From contig NC_069124.1 of NCBI RefSeq assembly GCF_026914265.1, positions 6,908,213 through 6,972,212 of the forward strand: a DNA stretch of 64,000 nt, read 5' to 3'. The stretch's first letter is position 1. Each line of letters begins with the position of its first letter. The position numbers and the translations under genes are program-made. The notes beneath the pieces were generated by a model that searched no databases, was not told the origin of the DNA, and was given only the letters and a program-made list of their open reading frames with translations. This document shows, piece by piece, positions 44,075-59,000 of the stretch. The DNA is from Mya arenaria (Eukaryota; Mollusca; Bivalvia; Myida; Myidae).

Positions 44075-47000
44075 CTGCTGATGTTCAAAATAATAACAAA
44101 TTGTGAAAATTGCAAAATAAAATGACTGAAAAGAGGCCAAATTTCTACATCAACATTTTCGTTACATTTCAATATTTGAAAAGTTAAATAATTCAATCAT
44201 AGAAATATAGAAAATATCAATAATTCATTGATTCAATCAATTAATATACACATGTATTACTGACCCTTACACCATTATCTTATTGTTGATTGAAAATATA
44301 TCATTTACTGGGTACACTTTTTTAAATTCTCCATACATCCATTTTGAAAATTAGCCTTAACTTGTTATTGTTATTGGTTGGGTCAACTAACAGAAGCTGT
44401 AGACAAATTATAATTTCAAACACTGGTAATCTATACACAAAAATAATTTGAAGAACACCTTGTGCATCAGTTAATAAGGTATTGGTAACCATTAGTTGTG
44501 CTGCATATTTTCAGCATACACCATGTACGTCTAATCTGTGTATATGTGAAAACTATGTGCACTCACTATATACAATCTTGTCTTTTGTTTGTCAATCTAC
44601 TTATCTATATGCTTCAATATTTCTAATCTATCATGCTTATTAAATACAGACCTCAGTTCCAATGTTCGCCATCTTGAATGCATTAGGGATGGAAGTGTTG
44701 TTGTTTGAATAATGAATCACTGTGCAACACAACTAGGTGCACTATCTCATGTGCAGTTAATACAGGAAACATGCATGTTAAATCAGAATGTCACAATTCC
44801 ACAAAATAACAAAAAAATAAAACAGCATAAAAATCTGCAATTGATGAAAAAAAAATGTATATGAGTGAAAGTTTAAAAATTCAATTCAATATTGAGGTGA
44901 AGGATGCAGGATTACTAAAATATTTTTTTTATAAAACAGTTCCATAGTACGTTCTTTTTCAAAATTGGAAAAAACAACACCTTTTAAAATTTAAAAAACT
45001 AAATGAACTTGCATTTAAACATGAGAAAATTGAAAGTTCAATCAATTTTAATTAATGTGATCACAAATAAGATATCAGACAGCCGACACTAGAACTGTTA
45101 GCCTCGTTACAAAGTTATTTCAACAAATGTGCAAGCTCTCCTAACTGAAGCACATACTTATTTATATAAACTTTCACTCATACCTTTGTCAAAGAAAATT
45201 TTCAAACACACACAGAAGAAGATTTTTACTGCATGTAAAAGTTGTGTGTGTACCTGGTAGGACTGCGTGACCTTGACCTTGCGGGACTTGTGGACCTGTA
45301 GCGAGTGCTGCTCGAGTAATCCAGTGTCGGTAGTGGGGGCACCAGACCATGACGTCTCAGCTCCTGAACCGCTCTCTCTCTGAAAGACCAGCAGTACACA
45401 ATAGTCAAACTTCATTTAGGGTGGGAACCACTATCAGCTAGTTTAATTTATAATTATGGAAGTGGATGGAAATTGGCCTTTTTATACCTTAACCATATTG
45501 AAATACAGAATCAGACCACACAGAAATACACAATCATTGAAATGAGACTTTTAGGTAAAAAAGCCCGCATTCTAACAAGCCCTACTTACAAAACCAAAAG
45601 TTGTGCAAAGCAATAGACATTTTATCAGTGCAGAACTTCCGGGCTTGTGTTAATATCAACTAATGAATACAAAATGGGAATAAATCATGATGGAAACGTC
45701 TCCTATATACATGGGAAATTATCAACAAATACACATATTATGTCTTACAGTCAACATATGACAAAGTTAGCACATACAAAATAAGAAATTTAGAAAAACT
45801 GTTATATCTTAAATGCTATGCTTAATGAGAGCAGATTAAAAATAAAATAAATCCTACAAAAGTAAAGACATTATTTAATCGAATAATACAGCTTGGAAAA
45901 GTCAAATACATGCAAAAATACTTCCAAAGGCTGAAGTACCATTATAACTTGAAAATTTTATTACACTGTTGTTATTCCAATAGCATATGAAACAAACACA
46001 AGATGCAGTTAGGAAAGTTATGCACCCAAATGCTTTTGCAAACACATTGGCAACATATAATGAACATACATATTGACACATACATGAGTTAGTAAGCATA
46101 CTGAAACAGTTCCCATTCAATTTTTAATATATGATATACAAAAATATAAATAAATAAAAATGAAATAAATACATCATTACTTTTAATGCAATACTCAACA
46201 TTTACCCCCATAACCATTCAACATGCAAAATTGAAGCACAGATATAAAGCATGTTTCCCCCAACCACAGTATATACAATACAGCTTGTCATGCAGTTTTT
46301 ACTTAATATGTATACTTCTTCTTACTTGTGTCACATAATCACAGCTCTTATAGCTGTCATAATTGTTATACAGGTTATTGAATCGCTCTCTTTCCCTAAA
46401 ATAACATAGCAGAGGGATTGGTTACCGAAGTTTATGGCAATGAAATATAACCTATATTTCCAGTTAATGAATTCACTCATCTGCCTTTGATAATTACCAT
46501 CAATGCTGTTATGAATTGCAGCTCAACAACTTCATACATGACATTATAATTTTGTTACCCACCTGCCAAAACATCATGTTAATGATATATTTTCTAAGTC
46601 AGTCAAAATTAAGGGAGGAAAAGCGAGATGGTATTGAGCCACGTACATACTGACATTGGTATTTTCTGAAATTAGCCACATGATATTTTCTAAAATCTTA
46701 ATGAATAAGGAAGTTTGACACTAGTTCTGCCGACTCCACCCTGCTTAATTACTGGTAATCTCTACCAATCCCATAACAGATGGAAAAGCATCAACAATTG
46801 ACACCATAGATAACCACAGTTACCCCTTCTAACAGGTGTCAAAGATAAATGAAAAAAAATAATAAGAAATGGAAAAAGTTATTCTCTACATTTCCACTCA
46901 CTGAATTCCCCCATCATTGAAGGACATGATAGTAAGACTGCGAGCGCCAGACGAAGTTCGGAGACTATAACATGATGTTATGGACATGATATACAAATGA

Positions 47001-50000
47001 GTGACCATTTGTGAATGACAAACTCATAATTAACATAATATATACAATGTAAGATTATTTATTAAGTGAGCACTCAATCTTAGTCTCAATATTTATATTA
47101 GCAGAAATGCTTAAGATTTAAGTCTGCTCTACAAAAACATAAAATGAGCATGGCAAAACCTACAAACACTGCAATATCAATAAATAACCTTACAACTGAA
47201 AATTCAATGTTATGTAGGAAAAAACAATATGTGAGTGTTATTACTTGGGAACTCGGCAACTCAACACTGTGACGAATTTTGTCATATGAAGACATTTGAA
47301 TATAATACTAAGTAATTTCATGAGACAAACTGAAAATAATAATTGTGAACACAAACCTTACATTAAATACCTAAATATCAAAATTTATACAAGGAAAAAT
47401 GATCTCATACAGTAATTAATATATATCCCCGATAATGCAGTTGCCAACATAATCAAATATCCATCCCAATTTCAATCCTACCTTTCTAAACTTATCACTA
47501 GTGAGCTGTTGTTAAGCAAAAATAAATCCACATTGTATGTTAAACTGCCCTCGATTCAAATCAAATGTCTTCGATAACAATATTGGTCACATTTATATAA
47601 AATCTATCCCAGAGGTCACTCCTACCTTTCAAACTTCTCGCTGGTGAGTTGTCTCCTAAGTCGCTCCACATCTCCCTCCAGTTCCACATTTCTGGTGCGC
47701 AGGGACGCGATCTCACGGCTCTGACTCTGACTGCAAACGCGAAGAAAACATGACATTACTGCAGGATGACTGATATACTTCACTTGATCAACTCCACAGA
47801 ACTGAACAGGAAATGGAGCTCACAAACTTACCATATTTAACCACCTTTCTTGCTTCCAATAATTGACCGTCTTCCTATCAGCACCTGTATATCAGTGCCT
47901 TGATCCTGTTTCCCTTTAAAATCACCTTATTTCGAGTCGGAGCCTGCCGCTGTATCTTGGCAATATTTTATTTGATAAGAGTCACTACATAAATCAGTAC
48001 CCTATCTTGACCTTTGATACCTTCCTTAATAATACTCCTGTAAACCATGCTACTCACATCTTGCTCTCATTGAGTGAGAGTCTATCCTTGAGCATCTGTA
48101 TCTCAGCTCCATGCTCCTGGTTCTGCAGTTGTGAAGTGAACTCCTTCTCCCTGTTATTCTGTAGCAGAGATTCCAGGTTCTTGTTTGTGTGGCGCTCCGA
48201 TGACAGCTGGCTCTTGTACAGCTCCGCTTCTTGGGCGATATCATCGAACTGGCCTTGCAGCTGGAAAAGTTCAATACAAAAATACAGTGAGGTTTAGTTG
48301 TTTCTTCCATACATGTACAAATATGTAGAAGGATGGGTGACAGCTTGAGACTTTAGATATATAGCACAAACACTAAAGAAAATTTGTAAAGATTTATCTC
48401 CAAAATTCATGCACATTTTGTATACACAATATGTAGTGAATTTTCCCTATACTAAGGCTTCATGCTAAATAAAAAGGTACCATACAAAGACTTTTGTAGT
48501 TAACAACATTGGTCCAACATCTTATAAGTAATTAAGAATGGCCAAAAGATCAAACAGGAATTAAAACAAGTTCCTAACCGATTCCTTATCAATGGTGAGA
48601 GCAGTGAGCTGCCTCTGTAGAGATTCCTTAGTTCCCTCCAGACGTGAGCACAGTTCCCGTACGGCAGTCAAATCGGAGAGAAGTGTGTTCTTATCATCAT
48701 CTGTCTGGCGCAGGTTATCTTCCAGGTTTGCTAAACAGCGAGTCAGGTTCGATACTTGGAGCTCGTAGGCCTGCTCGGCATTCAGATGCTGCAACAAGAT
48801 TCAACCTTTTAGAAACCTAAATTAACATGTTTTTGTAACCTGAGCTTAAATAGTAAAATCAGTGTTTAAATCATGAACTCTTACTCTTTGTCACTAAAAG
48901 CCAGAAAAATACCAAAAATATTTCCTATAAATTCAATGAGAGTACACATCCTATTCAAATGAGGTCATAGATTTACTCTCTGAGAGGCCAGTCCCTAATA
49001 GCCATCTAATTTTATGCCTATGATCCCTTTTTCACACTGAATATTTGTTTGACTTGTCAGATTGGTTTACACTGATCTAAGACACTGAAGCAAATCTGTT
49101 GTTTTTGTTTTCCACATATTATTTCTGATTCCATTCAATTCCCCTACCTCCTGAATCTCTCGCTCCTGGTTATCGACCTTGTCTCTCAGTCTGCGGAGCT
49201 CAGAGTCCTTGGTCATGATCTCAAGTCTCATGTTAGATCCATCACTCTCCAGCTGGTGGGTTGCAGTCTGGTATTGTTCTGCCTCCGAGGACAGGGCTCG
49301 GTATTGGTCTAGGAGGTCTGAGCGCTCCTTCTCCTGAAAAATAAAGCAAAAAAACAATTATAACCTGGTAAAAGTGGTTTAACAATGAAGGGTGTAAAAG
49401 AGTGATAGACTGGGTTTGCTTGTCTCAATGATAGTGAACAGTACAGGTCTTAAAGATCTGAGCACTCCTTATCCTGGTAAGGATAGAAGTAAAGCAGGAG
49501 ATCATTTAACATGGAAATAACATTGACCATTTGCTACATCCAGTGGTAAACATAGTCTTTACATCACACTTTCCTGCATCTTTCATTTCTGAGAGTAATG
49601 GGATCTTAAATACTTCTTTATAACAAATAAAAACCTTCCTTGTATTCCTTAACCACATATATCTAAAGCACACTACGCACCTTGCTAGCGAGAGTATCCT
49701 CAAACCGTCTCACTTCAAGGATGTATTCCTGAACCTGCTGTTTGAGACCTTCCTTGTCCTCCAAGGCCTCTTGGAGTTCCTGGTTCAGTTTCTGAGTAAG
49801 AAATAAAATATAAATACAAAATTCTTCTATGAAGCGGATATATTTAACACTAGAGATATACCAGTTACCTTTTTCCCCCTTGAACCAGTTTATTTTTTTG
49901 AGTTTACCTTTTTTTAAGTTTCGAATGGTTGCATTTTCTTCAAACTACATAACATATTGTAAATACACTGCCATTTAGAAAAACAAAGTCAATTAAGATT

Positions 50001-53000
50001 CTCTCATTTTTCTTAGGCAATCTCCTTTTCTGTCAGAATTCTTGTTTATTGCTTTGGCATTATCTTAAATACATACCTGGTTCTCACGAGTCATAACTGA
50101 CAGGTCATCTTGAAGTCTCCTGTTTTCTCGCAGAGCAATCTCCTTCCCACGAGAGTTTTCATTGAGATCATCAGATGTGCTGTCCAGCTGGCGACGTAGC
50201 GACTTCAGCTCACGATCCTTCATGTTGATGTTGTCATTGGCATGGCTGAAGATATTATGGTCAATTTAACTAAAATCAATTTGGCTTTCAATTATCAAAT
50301 AGAAACGTCTTTGAAGGCAGAATCTTACTGGTGCTGTTAGGAAAAGGAAATGGCAAATACCTAAAACAAACAACCTTGTATTTCTGCTAAAAAAATCACA
50401 AAGTTACATTTTTACAAGTTAAAAAAACATTTCTGGCTTTATAAATGCAAACTTGATTTTTTTCATGATACTTAGCACTCTTTAAATAATCATAAAATAC
50501 CTACCCAAGCTGGGCGTCCAACTCACTGATGCGAACCTTCAAGTCACTGATGAGTTTCTCCTGGAAAATAAAATAGTCTTATAATGACTTTGTGAAGGTC
50601 TTAGTATTTGACCGCTGTAAACCTTTGATAAAAGCAATATGAACTAAATTAGGATGTTCACTGAAAAATTAAAATCTGCACCAAAAGAGAGCACATTTTT
50701 TACTGTACATGATGTCCCTTAAATAGAGTAAATGTAAAGAAAAACTTAATCTTCCTGTTTATTACGCAGAAAATAGATTTTCAATAATAATTTTGATGAT
50801 GGTCTTATACAAAACCATTCATAAATGCCCAATACCCACCTTAAGCAAGACCTCCTCATTCAGGTTCGCGACCTTCTCGGTCTTTTCATCCACGCTTATC
50901 TGGAGGTTATCCTTCTCTCGATCCAGCTGGCTAACGGTTCCGCGAAGCCCAGAATTCTCATCTCCCGAGCGAGCAATAACACGCTGGAGTTCCCCAATTC
51001 TCTCTTCCAGTCGGGCACATCGTTCCTCCTGGGCATTAAGTTCACTCTCGCGACGGGCAAGACGCTTTTGGGTCTCCTCTAGGCCACGATCTGTCTCCTC
51101 AGCCAACATCCTAGAGAAAAATTGAGAAATATTTATTGATACATTAAGATAATGCCCTGTTACCAAGATCTCCTTTTAAAAACAGATTCTCAATAAAAAA
51201 TATATTTTAAAACTGCCTTTACTGCGCTGATTTAAAGTCAATGTGTTATGTATATAGGTTTCCTAACATAAATATCTAAAAAAACAAAACATATACAGTT
51301 TTAGTTCTTTTTTACAACATTAAGTTTCATTATGTTGAGGTCCTTGTTAAAAAAGCTTAGAGATTCTATCTAATGCTGTAAGGGTGTCCTAGTTGTTACA
51401 GCAACTCACTCCCTACTTACTTCATCTGAGTGGCCTTAGACTTGTTGGTCGATGAATCATCCTGGGCCTCGGACAATCTACCGGCCATGTCCTTAATCTG
51501 AGCTTCCAGACTGCGAACATCCTCCTTGAGGGTGGTGACGCGCATAATCAGCTCACCCCGTTCACTCTCGGCCTGCTGGAGGGCGGATTCCAGGTCTTCC
51601 CCACGCTGTTCTAGCTTGGCTTTTTCAGATAGGGATACCTCTGTGGCAATCTAGAATGAAGGAACTCTGATATTGAGAAAGTAGAATTATTGTTAAAAGT
51701 AACAGGCAAAGGCCTGATTTGTTCTTGCTTTTTGCATGAAAATAGGTTCAACATTTTCAAAACATAAACTCATCAATCTGAACAAAAACAACAATAACTG
51801 AAATTAAATGGTTAGCAATAATTGAATGGAAAATTCTTGTGTCTTTGAATATTCCTAATGCTGCAGTCTACTCACAGATAATACTACTAAACATAATTAT
51901 AAATTGCTGGCTAAGAATACAAATTTTACAAACCTTAAGTCTCTCCCTGAGGCTGTCCCTTTCAGTGGTCATCCTGCGAAGTTCCGACACAGCATCATCC
52001 CGCTCGTTCTCCACACGTCTCAGAACTGCCTGAGCTGCCAGAGAGGTTTTCGGAGACTTGGGTGAGCGAACCAGCTCTCGTCGAACTTTGTGAAGCTCAT
52101 CCTTGGCCTGGGGAAGCATAAGGAATCATTAATAGATGGTAAAGTTTCAAAATATATCCAGTTTAATTGTTTGGTAAGCGTGTCTGTGTTGGATTCAAAT
52201 AAGCACAAAATGTTTCTTCTAGTTGTTTTTCTCTGAAACACTGACCAGACTGTTCAGCACTTGATTCAAGTTAAGTTAAAAGGATTCAAGATATCTTTGT
52301 TTACTTTTAAAGGTGAAATATTTATGGAGCGCTCTTGTTTAAATAAAACAAGAACTGCTATTTTAAAGAGTTTTCTTAAGTATTGTTATAAATATTGCAA
52401 ATCACGTGTGTTTTCATGAAATTTCCAGAGCAGTAAAGGTTTAAAGTGAACAACGATGACTTAAACAAAGTTCTGAACAATCGGTCCAACGTTGTTTTCT
52501 ATAGAACTTAGAAACAAACATTTGCTTATTAAAGTTAACATATATAATCTGCAATGTTAAAAAATTCAACATTTAACGTGTTTTTGAAGTACAGACACTT
52601 ACCTCCTCATACATCTGGTTCAGTTTGTCTCTCTCTCCAGTAAGAACCTTCACATTGGCCTGGATCTGTAACATACACATCCAACATTAGCAAAACTTCC
52701 CTAAATATAAAACAAGAGTATTGAGGCTTCCATTTAATCAAGGGCATAACTTATGCAGTATATAAATTTTGCATAATGACATTGTGAAAGTGCACTTATT
52801 TCCATAATCATAATAATTTTGAAGACATTTTTTTAGTTACGGCCAACAAAAGTTTGTTTTTGCACAATGACAATTCAGCCACTATGCAGACACCATCCTC
52901 CATGCTTTTTGCTAAACACACAGTGGTAACATATCATTGTATTATAATTTTTTTTTATAAAACAGAGTAAGAGCACAAACTTGATGAATATTCATGTTAG

Positions 53001-56000
53001 CAAATGCAGGCAAATACCTCTGCCATGTGACGTTCAAACTTGTCTAGGAGCTGTCTCATTTCATCCCTCTCCTTGGTCAGCTTCACAATCTCTGCCTCCT
53101 CCGACAGACCCTGTAACATATAACAACAATGAAGGAAATACATACATACAGGGGTGGTCAGGGGCTGAACAAAGAGCTTTTATGATGATTTAAAACAGTT
53201 TAAGCTGAGGCACATGTAATACTTTCAATAAAAGGTTCATTCTGTAAGCTTGTTAAGTTCATATCTTTATTACATATAGCATCCTTAAGCGTTCTTTGTA
53301 AAATCATGAGGAAATGGTTACATGGTCATCTGCTTAAGATCTTAAAGAATGAATCTTTTCAGTTTCATCAAAGACCAACAAGTTCAGCGCTGCTAGCAGC
53401 TTTAAAAGCAATCACTTAATTAATTTAACTTGGAGTGTAAACAACTTCTTTCGATTTTAACTTTATTGTTCATGCATAGACAAACAAGCAGTTTAACAGT
53501 TTTTCTTTTTTATCTTTTAACCCATTTGAAACATTGGCCAATCTAAGCATGTCTTTTTTATTAATTGCTAATTAGTTTCTAAGTATTTCATTACACTACA
53601 TGTAACAATAAACCACGTCATGCAGCGTCTACTTTATTACAACAATTCTAATAGGGCTATTTTTGTAACTCAGAGAAGTCACAGAATTAAACAGTGTCTT
53701 ATTACAGAACAAAACAGTGTCTTATTACAGAACAAAACAGTGTCTTATTACAGAACAAAACAGTGTCTTATTACAGAACAAAACAGTGTCTTATTACAGA
53801 ACAAAACAGTGTCTTATTGCAAATCAAAACAGTGTCTTATTACAGAACAAAACAGTGTCTTATTGCAAATCAAAACAGTGTCTTATTACAAATCAAAACA
53901 GTTCTTGAATGTTTATAACTTTTAATGATGTTGTCTTTCTCTCTGTACTCGGAAATTTGAACACCAAAAAAAGTTCAATGTGAATGTAAGTTTACATATT
54001 AATTAGCAAGAGAAAAAATCTGGTCATATTAGATTAGTGGATCAGCAAAATGTTAGCTGTATGAAAAACACATGAAGACATCACCACAACATACATGTTT
54101 CTACACAAGTTGATAGAGAGAAAACCTGCAGTCCCATAAACAAGCTAACATTTAACAAATAAAAGAGCTACATGACATTACATTACATCACAGACATTCA
54201 AATACTAAATCATATGAGAAACAAAATTGTGAAGCATTTGAAATAAGCTCGGCAGTGATTTAAAGCAGGTATACTCACTGTTCTCTTAGATTTTCTTTTT
54301 TCGTTTGTGTCCTATCAGATAATTTATAGTCGCAGTTAATCTGTCAGCGTCATTTTTCCTCAGGGAATACGTATGTACAAATCCTTTAGTGAACTCTTGA
54401 TTGACGTTTTGGTCTCGATTTTTTCCCCAAAAAACTAACATATAAACACTTGTTTAATTTAAAGACTTTGCATGGCACTTCCTGTATACTTTTAATTTAC
54501 GTACTACCTTTGCCATCAAAGTCTGAAAATGTTACAAGAACTTCTTTGTTAGTATTTTGAAAAATGCCTTTAGATTAAGGGTTTACTAATGGACTTGTAG
54601 AATACTATTTAACAATATTAAAGTTAAAAACTGTATATTTGCTTTAAAAAATATTGAAAGTTCGGAGTTTATTTTTTTAGTGCTGATTCTTCATGAACAA
54701 GTGAAAACTTATATGTCGATAGTAAGATAGGTGAGAGTGCCACAGAGTAAAAAAAGGACAACAATCATTAAAACCAGAGTCTTGCTATACATATTTGTAT
54801 TGTCTCTTGCAACATGTGTACCAAGTTTCCATGACTACCTTGAATGTTTTTTTTAGTAATGACCAAGTTAAAATAAAAACGATGCCAAAGCCATGACAAA
54901 CCTCAACTTTGTGTCTTTGAAAAATGGACAAGCTTACAAGCTAAAATGCTCTGTAGCCTAAAAGCCATCAGTCAAACAAATATCACTTCAATTTGTCTGA
55001 GTGCTTTCAATATTATTTTTTTTAAAAAGGACCATGCCAGTTTGGTTCAATGCAATACTGCTATAACTTCTTAAATTAATTACAACTATAGTGTAATGAA
55101 CCCTCATATAGTGCCCTGTCACCTCTGTGCAGGAAACAAACATGTAAGGGACAAAACCCACACAGGTGTGTGTGTGTGTGGGAGGGGACAATGATGCCTT
55201 GCTGTGTTCGGAAACTTACTGGGTAATACCACTCAAAAGGGCTGAACAGTTGCTAGTGAAGAAAGGAAACGCAATATTTTTTTTAACTGTGTACAATAAT
55301 TGCATGTACATAGAGGTCAAATGAAAGTACTCGTAAGATATTCATATGAACAACTCAAGGCATGTCAGGACAGCGTAACAAATGCATCTGACTGTGACAT
55401 TATTGGATAAATTTGGCTTCCAAGAATGCCAGCTATGTAAATTTGTATTGATGTAATAAACTAATGTAATGTGGTTCCTTTTTTTTAATTTGTATCTTTA
55501 CTTGAAAGAAACAATCAAAGATGTCTAGATTTCAAGAAATCAGCCAATCTATATGAAACTAAAGATTAATTCACACAAGTGTTAATAAACTATTCCACCA
55601 CAAAATCAGGCTTTAACTCAATTACGCTTGCAGTAAATATTAAGGATTTTGCCATTTTCTCACATTTCTTTAAGATGAGGGAATCTCAAAAGTTAGGAAA
55701 GTTAAGTTATTTGGGTGTCAACTTCTTCATAAGGGTCTTATATTACTTACACTCTTTTTCTTGACATCATTTAGCTAGGAAAGATGGGGATGAAAGATTA
55801 AAAAAAGATGATGAATGAATGAATGAATGAATGAGTTTTGAGAATCTTTAATAAAATGTATTGAAAAAGACAAAAAACTATCCCAAGACAATAAAATGAA
55901 ATAGTGAGACTTAACTTGAAAAGGGGAAGAATTCTATATAAAATTCAATAAGCAAATTTGCAATTAGTCGCGCAATTTTTATGAAAAGCTCTACAGTTAA

Positions 56001-59000
56001 AGCCAAAAACCAAACAAAATTCAAAACTTTGTTATTAACTTTTAAACACCATTTTAAACCAAAAGGCAAAATTGTACCAATGTATCATTTACTACATGAA
56101 AAATGGTTACTATCAAAACTAATATTGGTGGGTAACCTACCTTTGTTGGCGTAGCACGGGCAGATGAAGCACGTTTGGCAATTTTCAGGGCCTCATATTC
56201 AGTGCGGTAATAATCTCTCTCTTCCTCCATAACTCGCATGATGGCCTCATACTGGGCAGCAGCCTGAAGATTTTATACTCTTTTATCAAACAAGTTACCT
56301 TTAATTACTGTGCAGTACAGTCCAAATTGACGAAAAAGATTAAGATCCACAAGACATATTATCTACCTTTGTCTAAGGAAAGGCACAACAATTACAATAA
56401 TTATTGTTTGAATTTAAAACATTCTTTTTATTTCTACCCTTCTTGACATTTAGTATGCATGTATATTTTATGAAACCATATCTATCTCTGTACAACCATT
56501 TAAGAAAAATCTAAACAATATACAAATATTTAAACTTTGCAAAATTTTCTCCACATGTGCTACTTAAAAGTTTGCCTTTGATTATTATTTTTTCATATAA
56601 TCATGAAATTCCCTTGCCTTTCCTATTTGAAAACCCTACCTTTTTGTCAGCCTTAGCGGAGGCATTCATCTCGCGTGCTGGACTTGCAGACCGCGATGAA
56701 GGTCTAGATGGGGTACGAGATCTCGGGAGTCGAGATGGAATCTCCCCGCGTAGCATCTTCTGGAATGCCTCAGCCTGGTCGCGGTAGTAGTTGCGCTCCT
56801 CTTCTACGCTGCGGACAAAGGCGTCGAGCTTGCTCGGGATCTTGCCCTTCTTTGAAGTACCAGTTGGGACGTTCTTCCTCTTCAGTCGCTCAATTTCCAG
56901 GACCAGTTCTTTCTCTGTAATATTTAAATTAATTTTCCTTATAGAGGTTGTCGAACACAAAATCTTATGATTATTAGACAAAGGCTTGTGTAATATGTAT
57001 AATCATATTGAATGACAATAACTGTCCATTTTGGAAGCACCATTCTGTCATCATGGAGACAAACATGTGCACCTTTCTGCCCTCAAAGAGTTCACTACTG
57101 AAGACTGTCAAATATTTCTGTAGTTTTGATTAAAACAAATAATATCATTATAAATACTTACAAAATTTACATATTTGCCAGTTGACACCAAATTTTACTT
57201 CATTTTAACCCAATTCCTAACACTCTTGGTCCAATTTAAAATGTTGAAGTTCTTCGCAGCCCAAATCAATGTGCCCTTTCCTCCCTTACCACCCTGTCCC
57301 TCATCTTCAGCACCCTATCTTTTTTAAAACCTGGCTAAAGCCCTTTCTAGTAAATATCCTTAAACTAACAAATCATCATGTACCATCAGTCTACACAAGA
57401 TTTTCAAATATACCAGTATATAATAAATTGAAATCAAGTGAAAACAATATGTTTAGTCTTCTTTAACTATTTTTTTTACCCTGAATTTTGTAGTCTATGC
57501 TTCGACAACACTAACACAGACATAAAATCACTCTTTGACATACACTTGGACAAATACGAAGAATATCAAACAAATTCAACCTTAAATCATACAACTCTGA
57601 CCATATTAATAGATTAAGAAGTATTAACAACTGAAATCCTATCAAAGGTTTTAAATTGCACACCATTTGCCATGAGTTTGTTGACCCTGTGACTGAGTCG
57701 TTTCTTGTCCTCGGCCACACGATCGTGAAGTTCTTCCAGTCTCATCAAGTCTCCGGACTTCGTTGTCAGCGAGGAGCGAGCCTCTGCTAAGTCCTTTGAA
57801 AACCGCTCATTTTCCTGAAATAATAATATTTCCATGAAATCACGTCCTGACTCTTTGAAAAATATTCGTTTCTTACAAGTATATAACTATTATAACATGT
57901 TCAATTCTTTTACAATGATGGTATGTACATATAAGTTGAATGGATAAGATAAAAGATAATGATCCCTTAACTTTAAGAACTAACTCAATGCGTAGAGATC
58001 TTCAATACCATGTTTCAGAGGCCAACCAATAAGCTGAAAATATTTTTACTTTTATCTAACTCTTTGCACCCAGAAAAATTTAAGTCTCGAGCTGTTTAGA
58101 CCATATACGCTAAAAAATTATTATAATCAAACCAGATGATCTGAACAATACGACAAAAAAAATTTGATCATTAGCTTGGTCAAAATTCACAAATATTTGT
58201 CACCGAACTAACTAATGCAATGATTCATTAAGATCCATCAGTTTATCCTATAAACTACATTCTACGTACAGCCCTGAGTTGTGCGATTGTAAGATCCAGG
58301 TCTTCCAGCTCATGTCGGGATTTTTCCAACTCATCCTTCGCTTCGATCATTTCCTTGTCTGCTGTTTTCAAGACAATATTTCTATCTGTCTCAATCCGTT
58401 TAGCATGTCTGTCTACGTTCTGTAGATCGAGTTCAAGGTCACTAATGCGGGCTTGAGCCTTGCTAAGGTCGGTCTCAATTTCACTTCTGTCGGTAACTGC
58501 GTCACGGAACTTTCGCTCCATCTCGCGGTTCTTCTGTTGCAAGAAGTCAATCTGGAATACGAAATATACTTAAAATGGTTATACTTTATTTCTAATCTAT
58601 ATATCTCCTACTGAGCTTCCTTTAAACTGCAATATCTTCAAAATAGATCTGATAACACAAAAATGATGCTTGTGATTGGTCAAAAGATGTTTTACAGTGG
58701 TAAAATGTATATGAAGTCCATGAAACAAGTGATGTCATCGATGAAGCAGCTGTTATGTTGCAAACAATGAGTGTAAATACTAAATACTAACAATCTGTTC
58801 ATACAATGATTAAACAGTTATTCCATAAATGATGGCCTTGACATTGTCACTTAATGAACTTAATCACAATCTTTTGTAGGATTTCTCCAACTTCTTTGAC
58901 ACTATGTCTGGCCTTATGGGCCATATCATGTAAGGATCATCTTAAATCTTTAGGTAATAATTTAAGTTTAACAATGACATAATTGTCATCTGTTTGAGTG

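Larger units (their letters stand above)
53111..56140 (-). other. CEP135 intron between 5th and 6th exons
   Basis: About 3 kb holding a 23-bp tandem repeat and two candidate microexons. The rest is unremarkable AT-rich sequence. Confidence 0.6.

Noticed and set aside
50793-51125. Plus-strand 110-aa Ser/Arg-rich ORF
   Set aside because: It is antisense to the CEP135 exon at 50,840-51,110, whose product matches a known protein with correct splice sites.
53620-53925. QCLITEQNSVLLQNKTV repeat ORFs in three frames
   Set aside because: A 23-bp tandem repeat without stops yields the same peptide in every frame; it lies in a CEP135 intron.
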